DNA from: Agromyces mariniharenae
Lineage (GTDB): Bacteria > Actinomycetota > Actinomycetes > Actinomycetales > Microbacteriaceae
Assembly (NCBI RefSeq): GCF_008122505.1
Contig: NZ_VSSB01000001.1
Coordinates: 1,906,891 to 1,970,890 of the forward strand
Length of the DNA: 64,000 nt
Direction of reading: 5' to 3'
Within the stretch, counting starts at the first letter, position 1, and each line of letters begins with the position of its first letter. Position numbers and translations under genes: made by a program. The notes beneath the pieces were generated by a model. That model did not search any database. It was not told the DNA's origin and saw nothing but the letters and a program-made list of their open reading frames with translations. Positions 1 to 11,096 of this stretch are shown one piece after another.

Positions 1-58
1 CGCCGAGGAGCAGGACTCCGGCGATGATCGAGATGGTCACGATGGTGCGCTTCTGCAT
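1..58 (-). CDS. N-terminus of a membrane or secreted protein (partial)
   Basis: An ATG at position 58 on the minus strand opens a frame that leaves the left edge after 19 codons. The visible residues read [19 protein letters not shown]: a positive start followed by a hydrophobic stretch, as in a signal peptide or first membrane helix. An AGGA lies about eight bases upstream of the ATG. The gene diverges from clpB. Its function cannot be read from so short a piece, and the call rests only on start, ribosome site and hydrophobicity. Confidence 0.5.
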   Translation of the reverse strand, partial: MQKRTIVTISIIAGVLLLG

Positions 59-270
59 GCGGGGGTCCTGTCGTACGGCGGGGTTTCTCCAGCATGACGC
101 TCGAGGCAATGAGCTGGCTGTGGGTCGGTCGACCGAGCGGTGTGCGGCGGCGGGCATCCGCTGGCCGGGTGGGCCGTCCGTGACGGTGGCGCCGGTTCGG
201 CCATCGGTCTAGCGTGAACCGCGGGGGGATTCCGGCGCAGCTGGTCGGAACAACGCTCCCACCTCGCAAA

Positions 271-291
271 GTTGAGTTCGGTAGACTCAAG
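271..291. promoter_or_regulatory. HAIR element, HspR operator upstream of clpB
   Basis: The sequence TTGAGT, seven bases, ACTCAA is centred 48 bases before the clpB start. It matches the HspR-associated inverted repeat CTTGAGT-N7-ACTCAAG at 13 of 14 positions, the first base being G instead of C. In Streptomyces and Mycobacterium, HspR binds this element with DnaK and represses dnaK and clpB operons until heat shock. The 270-base gap 59-328 holds no gene that I can support, and this is its clear regulatory site. Confidence 0.88.
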
Positions 292-328
292 TTTGAAGAA
301 GGCCTGTATTCCCGGAAAGGATTTGGCC

Positions 329-2560
<2,232 letters not shown>

Positions 2561-2575
2561 CCGGGCGCGGCCGCA

Positions 2576-2610
2576 CCGCGGCATCCGGTGCACATGAACG
2601 GATGCCGCGG
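2576..2610. terminator. Bidirectional hairpin between clpB and an MFS gene
   Basis: A 12-bp perfect stem, CCGCGGCATCCG and CGGATGCCGCGG, encloses an 11-base loop between the converging stops at 2560 and 2616. There is no clear U-tract, which is common in actinobacterial terminators. The arms contain the genome-wide GGCATCC/GGATGCC word. Confidence 0.7.
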
Positions 2611-2615
2611 CCCGG

Positions 2616-3908
2616 TCAGCTCGGCGGCACCGGCGGCACCGGCGGCGCCTGCGGCACCTCGACGGGTTCGGTCACGCCGTTCGCGCTCGCCGGGATGCGG
2701 CGTTCGAGCGCGATCGCGAGGACGCCGATGACCAGGCAGCCGATCACCATCACCGCGATGTACGCGACGTCGAGCCCCTGGTCGAGGAGGATCCCGGCGG
2801 CGATCGGACCGGTGATCGCGCCGGCCTGGAACGCCGCCGAGTTGATGGCGTTGTAACGACCGCGGTTGTGGTCGGAGGCGAGGTCGTTGTAGACCGCCGG
2901 CACGGTGGGTTGCAGCAGGGTCTCGCCGAACGCGAAGACGCCCATGAACGCGAGCACGCCGATCGCCGCGGTCAGGGTGTCGGGCAGCAGGCCGGCCCCG
3001 CCCAGGATGAGCCAGGACACAGCCCAGACGGCGGCCATCACGAGCATCACCCGCGTGCGGCGGCGGCCGCTGATGCGCTTCAGCACCGTGAACTGGAGCA
3101 GCACGATGACGGCCGTGTTGACCGCGAACGCGAGTCCGACCGTGCGCGTCGACACCTCGGCGACCTGGCGCGCATAGGCCGGGAAGCCGGCCTCCATCTG
3201 CCCGTAGCCGATGAACATCGCGATGAAGGTGAGCAGGCTGAGCCACAGGACCGCGGGCTGCCGGATGATCTCGCGGTAGCCGCCAGAGGCCGGGGCGTCG
3301 TCGGCGGGCGCGTGCTGCGTGCGGACGTGGCGCAGCGGCCCGAGCAGCAGCGCCATCGGGATCAGGCTCGTGGCCGCGTCGACGAGGAAGATCACGGTGA
3401 ACGTCTCGGGCGAGCTCACGTCGACGTAGAACCCGCCGATGATGCCGCCCACGCCGATGCCGAGGTTGACGAGCGCGAAGTTGACGCCGAAGTACTGCTG
3501 GCGCAGGTCGCCGTCGACGACCGATGCGATGAGCGCGTTGAACCCGGGCCAGGAGACGCCGAAGTTCACGCCGATGAGCACGAGCGCCACGGCCGCGACC
3601 GCGGGGTGGGTCGCGAAGGCGAGCAGCGTGCACCCGGCGATCATCGCGGTCAGCCCCACGAGCAGCACCGCCTTGGCGCCGTAGCGGTCGATGAGGGAGC
3701 CGCCGGGTCCGGTGACGATGAGGCCGGTGATCGCGATGAGGCTCATCAGCGCGCCGGCGAGGTCGAGCTCGAAGCCGCGAACCTCGTGCAGGTAGATGAT
3801 CGTGAACGGCAGCGTGAGCCCGCGGCCGAGCGTCTGGATCGCGACGGTCGACAGCAGCCAGCGACCCTCGGTGGGGAGTGCGCTCCAGAACGTCCTGATG
3901 CCGATCAC
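2616..3908 (-). CDS. MFS efflux-type transporter
   Basis: Twelve-helix major facilitator protein of about 430 residues, likely exporting small molecules by proton antiport. The typical loop after helix 2 reads GGSLIDRYGAKAVL. I choose the GTG at 3908 because CAAGAT sits exactly six bases upstream (3920-3915), the leaderless arrangement seen throughout the window. An in-frame GTG at 3983 would add 25 poorly hydrophobic residues and run almost to the divergent promoter of the esterase. Substrate is unknown. The gene converges on clpB with a hairpin between them. Confidence 0.8.
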   Translation of the reverse strand: MIGIRTFWSALPTEGRWLLSTVAIQTLGRGLTLPFTIIYLHEVRGFELDLAGALMSLIAITGLIVTGPGGSLIDRYGAKAVLLVGLTAMIAGCTLLAFATHPAVAAVALVLIGVNFGVSWPGFNALIASVVDGDLRQQYFGVNFALVNLGIGVGGIIGGFYVDVSSPETFTVIFLVDAATSLIPMALLLGPLRHVRTQHAPADDAPASGGYREIIRQPAVLWLSLLTFIAMFIGYGQMEAGFPAYARQVAEVSTRTVGLAFAVNTAVIVLLQFTVLKRISGRRRTRVMLVMAAVWAVSWLILGGAGLLPDTLTAAIGVLAFMGVFAFGETLLQPTVPAVYNDLASDHNRGRYNAINSAAFQAGAITGPIAAGILLDQGLDVAYIAVMVIGCLVIGVLAIALERRIPASANGVTEPVEVPQAPPVPPVPPS

Positions 3909-3987
3909 TGCAACATCTTGGCGGATGCCGCCGACATCGCGCACATCGGCCGTGGCAAGCACCTCGCACACCGGCCCGCTCACGACC

Positions 3988-4000
3988 TAGGCTCGGAGCA
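3988..4000 (+). promoter_or_regulatory. Leaderless promoter, TAGGCT-N6-ATG
   Basis: TAGGCT at 3988-3993 is followed by six bases and the ATG of the esterase gene at 4000. A TANNNT -10 box at this distance puts the transcription start on or next to the A of the start codon. No Shine-Dalgarno sequence is present. Confidence 0.6.
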
Positions 4001-5556
4001 TGCCGGAGTTGCTCGGGCGCGCGACGGGGGCGGAGCCGCGACTGGTCGAGACCGATGCGGGCGCCCTGCGCGGGGTCCGCCGGAGCGGGGTGCGCAGCTG
4101 GCGGGGCATCCCGTACGGCGATTCGACGGCCGGTGAGCATCGATTCCGCGCGCCGCGACCGGCACCGGGGTGGGACGGCGTGCGCGACGCGATCGAGTTC
4201 GGACCCGTTGCGCCGCAGAACCGTCGCGGGCAGTTCATCGGCGCGCACCCGGGCCTCGCGCGCAGCGAGGACTGCCTCAGCCTCAACGTCATCGCGCCCG
4301 ACGAGCCCGTCGAGGGTCGCCCGGTCATGGTGTTCATCCACGGCGGCGCGTACAGCGTGGGATCGTCGGGCGAGTACCCCCGGCAGGGCGAGCTGCTCGT
4401 GCGGCGGCACGGCGTCGTCTACGTGAGCCTCAACTACCGGCTCGGCGCGCTCGGCTGGCTCGACTTCCGCCGGTACGCGACGGAGCGGCATCCGCTCGAG
4501 TGCAACCTCGGCCTGCGCGACCAGGTGCTCGCGCTCGAATGGGTGCGGCGCAACATCGGGGCCTTCGGCGGCGACCCCGGCAACGTGACGCTGTTCGGCG
4601 AGTCGTCGGGCGGGAACTCGGTGACGACGCTGATGACCGTCCCGGCGACCGAGGGGCTCTTCGCCCGGGCGATCGCGCAGAGCGCGCCGTCCGCCGCCGT
4701 GTACACGGCCGCCGTCGCCGCCCGCGTCGCCGACGAGTACGTGCGGATGCTCGGCGGCATGGTGGGTCACGACGACCTCGCCGACTCGGCCGAAGGCGCG
4801 TCGCTCCTGCTCCGCACGGCCGACGCGACGGTGCTCGCCGAGGCGACGACGGCGCTCTCCCTGCGGACGCCCGACGAGCGGCCCGGCACCCTCAGCCTCG
4901 CGCCCGTCATCGACGGCGAGTTCCTCCCCGAGCGTCCGCTCGACGCGTTCCGCGACGGCGGCGCCCACCGGATCCCGCTCATCATCGGCACGAACGACCG
5001 GGAGGGATCCCTGTTCCAGGGCCGCATCGGCATCCTGCCCACGACGAAGCCGCGCATCCGCGCGATCTTCGCGAACACGCGCAAGAAGGCGCGCAAGGCG
5101 ATCAAGCGGCAGTACCCGGGGCTGCCCGACCCGCGTCCGGCCGCCGACTTCGGCGGGGACATCACGTTCTGGTTCCCGACCGTGAAGGTGGGCGAGCGGC
5201 ACTCGCGCTACGCCCCGGTGTACTTCTACCGGTTCGACGCCGCGCCCCGCATCGCACGGCTCATCGGCCTCGACGCGACGCACGGCCTCGACCTCTTCGC
5301 GCTGTTCGAGAAGTTCGATACCTGGACCGGAGTCGGGCTCACGCTGCTCGGCGGTCGCCGCATGTTCCGCGAGGTCGGGCGGCGGATGCAGCGGCACTGG
5401 ACGGCGTTCGCGGCATCCGGTGCACCCGAGCCCACGTGGCCCCGGTACGACGAGGCCGCTCGACGCACGCTCGTGTTCGACCGCGTCGACCGGGTCGAGT
5501 CGGATCCGCGACGCGCGAAGCGGCTCGCGTGGCAGGCGTTCGTGCCGCACGTGTGA
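4000..5556 (+). CDS. Type B carboxylesterase
   Basis: Alpha/beta hydrolase of the carboxylesterase type B family, 518 residues, hydrolysing carboxylic esters; there is no signal peptide, so it is probably cytoplasmic. The catalytic serine is S202 in G-E-S-S-G. The family signature EDCLSLNV lies near residue 90 and the oxyanion-hole HGGAY near 115. The acid is probably E335 in NDREG, and the catalytic histidine is H428 in DATHGLD. Expression is probably leaderless. It diverges from the MFS gene at 3908, so a shared control region is possible. The natural substrate cannot be told from sequence. Confidence 0.9.
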   Translation: MPELLGRATGAEPRLVETDAGALRGVRRSGVRSWRGIPYGDSTAGEHRFRAPRPAPGWDGVRDAIEFGPVAPQNRRGQFIGAHPGLARSEDCLSLNVIAPDEPVEGRPVMVFIHGGAYSVGSSGEYPRQGELLVRRHGVVYVSLNYRLGALGWLDFRRYATERHPLECNLGLRDQVLALEWVRRNIGAFGGDPGNVTLFGESSGGNSVTTLMTVPATEGLFARAIAQSAPSAAVYTAAVAARVADEYVRMLGGMVGHDDLADSAEGASLLLRTADATVLAEATTALSLRTPDERPGTLSLAPVIDGEFLPERPLDAFRDGGAHRIPLIIGTNDREGSLFQGRIGILPTTKPRIRAIFANTRKKARKAIKRQYPGLPDPRPAADFGGDITFWFPTVKVGERHSRYAPVYFYRFDAAPRIARLIGLDATHGLDLFALFEKFDTWTGVGLTLLGGRRMFREVGRRMQRHWTAFAASGAPEPTWPRYDEAARRTLVFDRVDRVESDPRRAKRLAWQAFVPHV

Positions 5557-5623
5557 GGCGCGGCGCCGTGCAGGGTGCCGTCCGGGCGTGCTCACGCGGG
5601 GGCTGCGCGCGTAGGCTCGGACC

Positions 5624-6673
5624 ATGCTCGCCACGCTCATCCACGCACCCCGCGACATCCGCGTCGAGACCGTGCCCGACCCCGTGCTCTCGACCGGCGG
5701 CGACGCGATCGTGAAGGTCGTCGCCTCGTGCGTGTGCGGCTCCGACCTCTGGCCGTACCGGGGCGTCACCCCCACTCGCGAGCCGCACCGCATCGGCCAC
5801 GAGTTCGTCGGCGTCGTCGAGGCCATCGGCGACCGCGTCGAGCGCATCCGGGTCGGCGACTTCGTGATCGCGCCGTTCTACGTGTGCGACAACACGTGCA
5901 TCAACTGCCGCAACGGCTTCTCGACGTCGTGCCTGCACGGCGGATGGTGGGGGAGCGACGACCGTCTCGGCGGCTTCGCCGACGGCGGCCAAGGCGAGCG
6001 GATCCGGGTGCCGCTCGCCGACGGCACGCTCGTGCCGGTGCGCGAGGAGATCACCGACGACCTGGTGCCGGGGCTGCTCACGCTCTCCGACGTCATGGGC
6101 ACCGGCCACCACGCGGCGGTCTCCGCGGGGGTCGCGCCGGGCGACTCCGTCGCGGTGGTCGGCGACGGGGCCGTCGGGCTCTGCGCGATCATCGCGGCGC
6201 GCCGGCTCGGGGCGACGACGATCATCGCGATGTCGCGGCATCCCGACCGCCAGGCCCTCGCCCGCGAGTTCGGCGCGACCCACATCGTGGCGGAGCGCGG
6301 CGACGTCGGGATCACCGCGGTCCGGGAGCTCACGCACGGCATCGGCGCCGACCGGGCCCTCGAGTGCGTGGGCACGAAGGAGTCGATGGACCAGGCGCTG
6401 CGCTCGGCGCGGCCCGGCGGCATGGTCGGGTTCGTCGGCGTGCCGAACGGCGGTCCCGAACTTCCGCTGCGGCGGATGTTCGACACCAACGTCGGCGTCC
6501 GCGGCGGCGTCGCGCCGGTGCGCGGCTACATCGACGAGCTGCTGCCCGACGTGCTGTCGGGCGCGATCCAGCCGGGGAGGGTGTTCGACCTCGAACTCCC
6601 GCTCCGCGATGCCGCAGCGGCGTACGCCGCCATGGACGAGCGCCGCGCGATCAAGGTGCTGCTGCGGCCATGA
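5624..6673 (+). CDS. Zinc-dependent alcohol dehydrogenase (MDR family)
   Basis: Medium-chain dehydrogenase of 349 residues, oxidising an alcohol or reducing an aldehyde with NAD(P). The catalytic zinc site is shown by CGSD near residue 38 and GHEFVG near 61. The structural zinc lobe has four cysteines in CDNTCINCRNGFSTSC near 88-103. The Rossmann motif VVGDGAVGL lies near 180. TAGGCT at 5612-5617, six bases before the ATG, indicates a leaderless start; the TAGGCTCGG string is identical to the one before the esterase gene. The stop overlaps the next ATG as ATGA, so the two genes are translationally coupled. Confidence 0.92.
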   Translation: MLATLIHAPRDIRVETVPDPVLSTGGDAIVKVVASCVCGSDLWPYRGVTPTREPHRIGHEFVGVVEAIGDRVERIRVGDFVIAPFYVCDNTCINCRNGFSTSCLHGGWWGSDDRLGGFADGGQGERIRVPLADGTLVPVREEITDDLVPGLLTLSDVMGTGHHAAVSAGVAPGDSVAVVGDGAVGLCAIIAARRLGATTIIAMSRHPDRQALAREFGATHIVAERGDVGITAVRELTHGIGADRALECVGTKESMDQALRSARPGGMVGFVGVPNGGPELPLRRMFDTNVGVRGGVAPVRGYIDELLPDVLSGAIQPGRVFDLELPLRDAAAAYAAMDERRAIKVLLRP

Positions 6674-7143
6674 GCGAGCTTCAGGACCGCCTCGTGGCCG
6701 AGGACGCCGAACTGCGCTTCGCGGCCTTCACGCTCGACGACGCGTGGGAGCTCGGCGTCCGGCTCCGCGCGGCCGCCGCCGAGCGCGAGCTGCCGGTCGC
6801 GATCGCGATCTGGCTCGGGCCGCAGCGCGTGTTCCACGCGGCGCTGCCCGGCGCGAGCGCCGACAACGACGGCTGGCTCGACCGCAAGCACCGCGTCGTG
6901 GAGCGGTTCGGGCAGGCGTCGCTGCTCGTCGGCGAGGCGTTCCGCGCGAACGGCGAGGACTTCGACACGCACGCGCGGCTCGACCCGCGGGAGTACGCCG
7001 CACATGGCGGCGTCGTGCCGATCCGCCTCGAGGGCGGCGTCGTCATCGGCGCGGTCGGCGTCTCGGGCCTGCCGCAGCAGGACGACCACGACCTCGTCGT
7101 GGAGCACCTTCGCGCGTACCTCCTGGAGCGGCGCACGAGCTGA
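6670..7143 (+). CDS. UPF0303 / heme-degrading-domain-like protein
   Basis: Protein of 157 residues resembling the UPF0303 (YBR137W, GlcG/HbpS-like) family. Features fitting this are VAIAIWLGPQRVFHAALPG, WLDRKHRVVERF, the FDTHARLDP segment, and the end GGVVIGAVGVSGLPQQDDHDLV typical of the fold. The ATG overlaps the alcohol dehydrogenase stop, so it is co-translated with that enzyme. The biochemical role of the family is not settled; heme binding or a chaperone-like role has been proposed for relatives. A link to redox metabolism is inference from the coupling only. Confidence 0.75.
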   Translation: MSELQDRLVAEDAELRFAAFTLDDAWELGVRLRAAAAERELPVAIAIWLGPQRVFHAALPGASADNDGWLDRKHRVVERFGQASLLVGEAFRANGEDFDTHARLDPREYAAHGGVVPIRLEGGVVIGAVGVSGLPQQDDHDLVVEHLRAYLLERRTS

Positions 7144-7153
7144 GCGACGCTCG

Positions 7154-7783
7154 CTACAGCCGCGTCCCGTAGGTCTCGGCGACGTCGACGATGCCCGACA
7201 TCGCCTCCACGCTCATCATCGTGAACCAGACCATCGTCGTGACGAACACGAGCACGGTCGACCAGATCGCCACATGCATCGGAGCCGAGCCGCGGCCGGC
7301 TTGTCGGCGTACGAGGACCGAACGGCCGATCACGTAGACGAGCGACCACAGGAACGCCCAGGCCCAATGGAATCGCCGGGCGTATCGGAGCCGGCCCAGA
7401 GCGGCGTAGTCGAAGTAGGCGAACAGCACCGTCGCGCCGTAGGCGCCCCAACCGACCACGACGCTGCCCAGGTACCACGGGTCGAGGTACATCAGCATCA
7501 CGGCGGACGGATCGGTCATCGATCGAAGCATGTAGTCGCTCATGTCGAACCCGAACAGGAGCAGCACGGGGAGCACCGGCACGGCCACCACGAGCCAGAT
7601 CCAGACGGTGCCGACGAGTGTCCCCGACGGTACCCGCTGAGGCTCGAGGTGCTCTCCGTACGGCCGGAGGGCGGGGACGACGTGGCCGGTCCACCGGGCG
7701 CCGTCCCACCAGCGCTGCGACGACGCATCCGAGGGGTCGGGGTACCAGCCTGCGGGCGCCTGCAGGGCGACGTCGTTCGTCAT
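7154..7783 (-). CDS. DUF2510 membrane protein
   Basis: Protein of 209 residues. The N-terminus has the DUF2510 signature GWYPDP followed by RWWDGARWT, a short cytoplasmic module found before membrane helices in actinobacteria. About four hydrophobic segments follow, the first being VWIWLVVAVPVLPVLLLFGF. The start has a good GGAGG site, and a TAGCAT -10 candidate lies about 40 bases upstream, so this gene has a leader. It diverges from the large secreted protein gene; the 173-base gap holds both promoters. Function unknown. Confidence 0.8.
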   Translation of the reverse strand: MTNDVALQAPAGWYPDPSDASSQRWWDGARWTGHVVPALRPYGEHLEPQRVPSGTLVGTVWIWLVVAVPVLPVLLLFGFDMSDYMLRSMTDPSAVMLMYLDPWYLGSVVVGWGAYGATVLFAYFDYAALGRLRYARRFHWAWAFLWSLVYVIGRSVLVRRQAGRGSAPMHVAIWSTVLVFVTTMVWFTMMSVEAMSGIVDVAETYGTRL

Positions 7784-7956
7784 CGAGCCTCCGGTTCGGG
7801 TCGTTCGGGTCGGCTCATGCTAGCGACGCGCACGGTCACAGCAGTGCAACGAAACGAGCGGATGCCGCGTCGTCGTGTCCCCCGAACGGGGTGCATCCGC
7901 CGCATCACGGGCGCACATATGCTGCACCTGCCCGAACAGACAGGAACCCCACAGAA

Positions 7957-10900
7957 TTGAATACGACCGTGCTTCGACGGCGCCCTACCTCGCTCGTCGC
8001 ACTGCTCATCGCACTCCTCACGACCTCCTCGCTGCTGCAGCCCGCCCAGGCCGTCGCCGTCGAGGACTCGACGCCCCAGCTGGTCTCCCTCCAGCGAGAA
8101 TCCGGTGACGTCGTCGCGCACGGCGACGAGGTCGCCATCGCCTGGTCCTTCGACGCGCCCGTCGAATCGGTGATGGTGACCCTTCGCGACGGCCTGGGGG
8201 GTGTCCAGTACGCCACGGCCTGGGTCGGGAGCGGCGGTGCGGCATCCGGCGTCGCCCGCATCGTGGTCGACACGGCCACCTGGCCCGGCGGCACGTCCGT
8301 GTTCGGCGGCCTGTACTACACCTGGACGGCGGCGGACGGCGGGTGGAGGTCCGTGCAGCTCGACGCGACCGGTGCGGTGATCTGGAAGAGCGAGGGCGTC
8401 GGTGCGGTGTCGCCCGCCGGCGATCGGCTCGGGGTGGCGCCGTTCGAGGTCCGGTCGGATGTCGACCTGTCCGTGCCGCCGATGCTCACCAGTGCAACGC
8501 GCGTCTCCGCGGACACGCTCCGCGACGGTGACGTCGCCGAGGTCGCCTGGCAGGCCGATCGACCACTGCAGTCCGTGCGCTTCCGGTTCCGTGACCTGTT
8601 CGGCGGCCGCCACTTCGCGGAGTGGTCGGCCTGGCAGTCGGAGACCGGGTCGCCTTCGACCGAAGGTGTGGCGCGTGTTCCGGTGCTGACGTCGGCGTGG
8701 CCGGGTGGCGCGACGGCATTCGACGGCGTCGAGTACACCTGGGCCGGCGGATGGATCTCGCTCGGTGCGGACGGCGACGTCGAGAACCGCAGTCCCAACG
8801 GCCTCGCCGACGCGACCCTGCCGGGGGGCACGGACCTCCTGTCCTTCACGGTCGAGTCCGAGGTCGATCTGAGCGCGGTCCCGAAGCTGCTCTCGGCACA
8901 GCGGATCTCGCCGGATGTGGTGGTCGACGGCGACGAGGTGGTCGTGCGCTGGGCGTTCGACGGCCCCGTCGCGTCGGTGAACATCACCGTGCGCGATGCG
9001 ATCGGCCGACTCCACGTGCTCAGTTCCGGGTGGAGCAGCACGCCGTCGGCGACCGGCGAGAGCCGGGCGGTCGTGGAGGATGCCGACTGGGCCGCGGGTC
9101 CGGTGCAGCTTCACGAGCTGAACTACACCTGGGGGTGGGGCACGGGCTCCGAGTGGGCGGTGCTGAACGCCGACGGCGACGTGGTCAGCATCAGCGACCC
9201 CGACGCCGACCTGCCCTCCGCCCGGGACGCGATGAACGTGGCGCCGTTCGAGGTGCGCTCCGGCGTCGACCTCACGAAGCCCGCGTCGCTGACGAGCGTC
9301 TCGCGCGTCTCGGCCGACGTGCTCGCCGACGGCGAGACGCTCGAGATCGCGTGGACCGCCGATCGACCGCTCGATCGGATCATCTTCCGCCTCCGGGACG
9401 GGCTGGGGGTCCAGCACACCGCGTGGTGGTCGATGTGGTCGGGCGGCGAGAACGTGCGACGGACGGAGGGCGTGGTCAGGGTGGAGATCGACACCGCCAC
9501 GTGGTCGGGCGGAGAGACCGTGTTCGACGGGGTCGAGTACGGATGGCTCGGTGGATCGATGTCGCTCGATGCCGACGGCGACGTCGTCTTCCGCGAGCCG
9601 AGCGGGATCGCCGATGCGGCGCTCCCCGAGGGCGGGCTCGACGACCTCGCGTTCACGGTCGACTCGGACATCGATCTCGCAGCGGTGCCGTCCGTGATCT
9701 CGGTCACGCGGGAGTCCGCCGACGTGCTCGCCGGCGGCGGTGAGCTGCGGATCGCGTGGGAGACCGACGCGCCGGTGACGTGGATGTCCTTCCAGTTCGA
9801 GGACGGGTTCGGCCGACAGCAGTACGTCTGGTGGGTGGGCGATCCGTCCACGTCCGGCGTGATGACGGCCACGATCGACGCCGCGACGTGGGCGCCCGGG
9901 GATTCCGAGCTGGTGCAGGTCCGCTACTCGACGCCCACCGATCACACGTTGGCCCTGGCCCGCGACGGCTCGCAGTGGTCCAAGTGGCCGGCGGGGATCG
10001 ACGACGCGAAGCCGTACGTGCCGGGGTTCGCTGCGCTCGACTTCGAACTCGACTCCGACGTGGTCTTCGAGGCGGTGCCGGTTCCGGCCCCGACGTTCAC
10101 GGACGCCACGTGCGACGCTCCGGCGCACCTGAAGCTCGAGGACTTCCCGCACGGTTGGTGGTCGTGGGGCGAGACGTTCGGCGACCAGCTCGACGGCGAG
10201 CCGTGGGGCATCCAGGTCGGGAAGCCGTACGTGGTCACCGCGATCTTCGACGACGGCTGGGGCACGACGGGCCAGGCGCAGTGGACCTTCCGGCTCACCG
10301 ATCCGGGTTCCTGCGAGCCCGAGCTGGAGCTGACGTCGGCGCCCGTGCCGATCGTGACGGGCGACCCCTCCGTCGGCTCGACGCTCGCGGCCGATGCCGG
10401 TGCATGGGAGCCGGCGCCGGTCGAGCTCTCGTACCAGTGGTTCCGTGACGGGCTGCCGGTGCCCGCCGCGGAGGACGACCGGTACGAGCTGACTGCCGCC
10501 GATGCCGGCACCACCGTCACGGTCGAGGTGACCGGAACGAAGACCGGGTACCGCACGACGGCACGGATGAGCGAGCCGGTGGAGGTCCAGCAGCCGTCGA
10601 CGCGCGACATCCCGGCTGTCGTCCATGACGCGCTCGACGAGCTCGGCCCGCGCCGGCTCGTGGTTCGGACCGAGCCGGGCGTCATCGGCCGCATGATCTC
10701 GCAGGCGATCGCGGCATCGAAGGGCGCGCCGCGATCGGACGCGGAGGTCGACGTGTTCGCGGCATCCGCGCAGTACTCGGCCGAGCACTTCGCGCCCGGC
10801 GTCGAGGTCGTCTACGTGGCGAGCGGTGTCGGACTCCGGGCGGCACCGACCGTCGACGCGCTCGACGGCCCCCTGCTGCTCGTGACGCCCTCGTCGATCC

Positions 10901-11016
10901 CGCCGGTCGTCGAGGCGGAACTCGCCCGCCTGCAGCCGAAGCGCATCGTGGTGCTCGACGGCGCTCGCGGGATCGGCCGCCCGGTCGTGCAGGCGCTCGA
11001 GGGATACCTCCACTGA
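7957..11016 (+). CDS. Large secreted protein with five ~135-residue repeats and a CWB2-like end
   Basis: 1,019 residues from a TTG at 7957 with AGGAA upstream; a GTG at 7969 is an alternative. A signal peptide ends near A-Q-A at residue 33. Five repeats of about 135 residues begin near 40, 172, 307, 442 and 577. Each opens with a strand pattern like SVxRxSxDVLxxG, followed by xIAWxxDxPV and a TWxGG motif, and closes with DLxFTVxSxVDL. A WWSWGETF region (about 712-790) precedes an Ig-like unit with YQWFRDG. The last about 120 residues resemble one cell-wall-binding repeat 2 (VVYVASG, GPLLLVTP, RIVVLDG); canonical proteins carry three. I recognise no enzyme motif in the repeats. Likely an exported adhesin or wall protein. 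Confidence 0.8.
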   Translation: MNTTVLRRRPTSLVALLIALLTTSSLLQPAQAVAVEDSTPQLVSLQRESGDVVAHGDEVAIAWSFDAPVESVMVTLRDGLGGVQYATAWVGSGGAASGVARIVVDTATWPGGTSVFGGLYYTWTAADGGWRSVQLDATGAVIWKSEGVGAVSPAGDRLGVAPFEVRSDVDLSVPPMLTSATRVSADTLRDGDVAEVAWQADRPLQSVRFRFRDLFGGRHFAEWSAWQSETGSPSTEGVARVPVLTSAWPGGATAFDGVEYTWAGGWISLGADGDVENRSPNGLADATLPGGTDLLSFTVESEVDLSAVPKLLSAQRISPDVVVDGDEVVVRWAFDGPVASVNITVRDAIGRLHVLSSGWSSTPSATGESRAVVEDADWAAGPVQLHELNYTWGWGTGSEWAVLNADGDVVSISDPDADLPSARDAMNVAPFEVRSGVDLTKPASLTSVSRVSADVLADGETLEIAWTADRPLDRIIFRLRDGLGVQHTAWWSMWSGGENVRRTEGVVRVEIDTATWSGGETVFDGVEYGWLGGSMSLDADGDVVFREPSGIADAALPEGGLDDLAFTVDSDIDLAAVPSVISVTRESADVLAGGGELRIAWETDAPVTWMSFQFEDGFGRQQYVWWVGDPSTSGVMTATIDAATWAPGDSELVQVRYSTPTDHTLALARDGSQWSKWPAGIDDAKPYVPGFAALDFELDSDVVFEAVPVPAPTFTDATCDAPAHLKLEDFPHGWWSWGETFGDQLDGEPWGIQVGKPYVVTAIFDDGWGTTGQAQWTFRLTDPGSCEPELELTSAPVPIVTGDPSVGSTLAADAGAWEPAPVELSYQWFRDGLPVPAAEDDRYELTAADAGTTVTVEVTGTKTGYRTTARMSEPVEVQQPSTRDIPAVVHDALDELGPRRLVVRTEPGVIGRMISQAIAASKGAPRSDAEVDVFAASAQYSAEHFAPGVEVVYVASGVGLRAAPTVDALDGPLLLVTPSSIPPVVEAELARLQPKRIVVLDGARGIGRPVVQALEGYLH

Positions 11017-11020
11017 AACG

Positions 11021-11062
11021 ACGAGCGGATGCCGTACCCGGGTGGGTCCGGCATCCGCTCGT
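11021..11062. terminator. 14-bp hairpin after the secreted protein gene
   Basis: Perfect 14-bp arms, ACGAGCGGATGCCG and CGGCATCCGCTCGT, with a 14-base loop. It lies between the converging stops at 11016 and 11097 and probably serves both strands. The arms again carry the GGATGCC word. Confidence 0.75.
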
Positions 11063-11096
11063 GTTCGCTCGACGCCGTCGGGCGCCGCGGGGTGGG

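Noticed and set aside
272..328. Earlier TTG start for clpB at 272
   Set aside because: It lies within the HAIR operator, lacks a ribosome site, and the added residues have no ClpB similarity. The GTG at 329 has GGAAAGGA at good spacing.
3909..3983. Longer start of the MFS gene at 3983
   Set aside because: The GTG at 3908 has CAAGAT exactly six bases upstream, and the extra residues add no helix. Not fully excluded.
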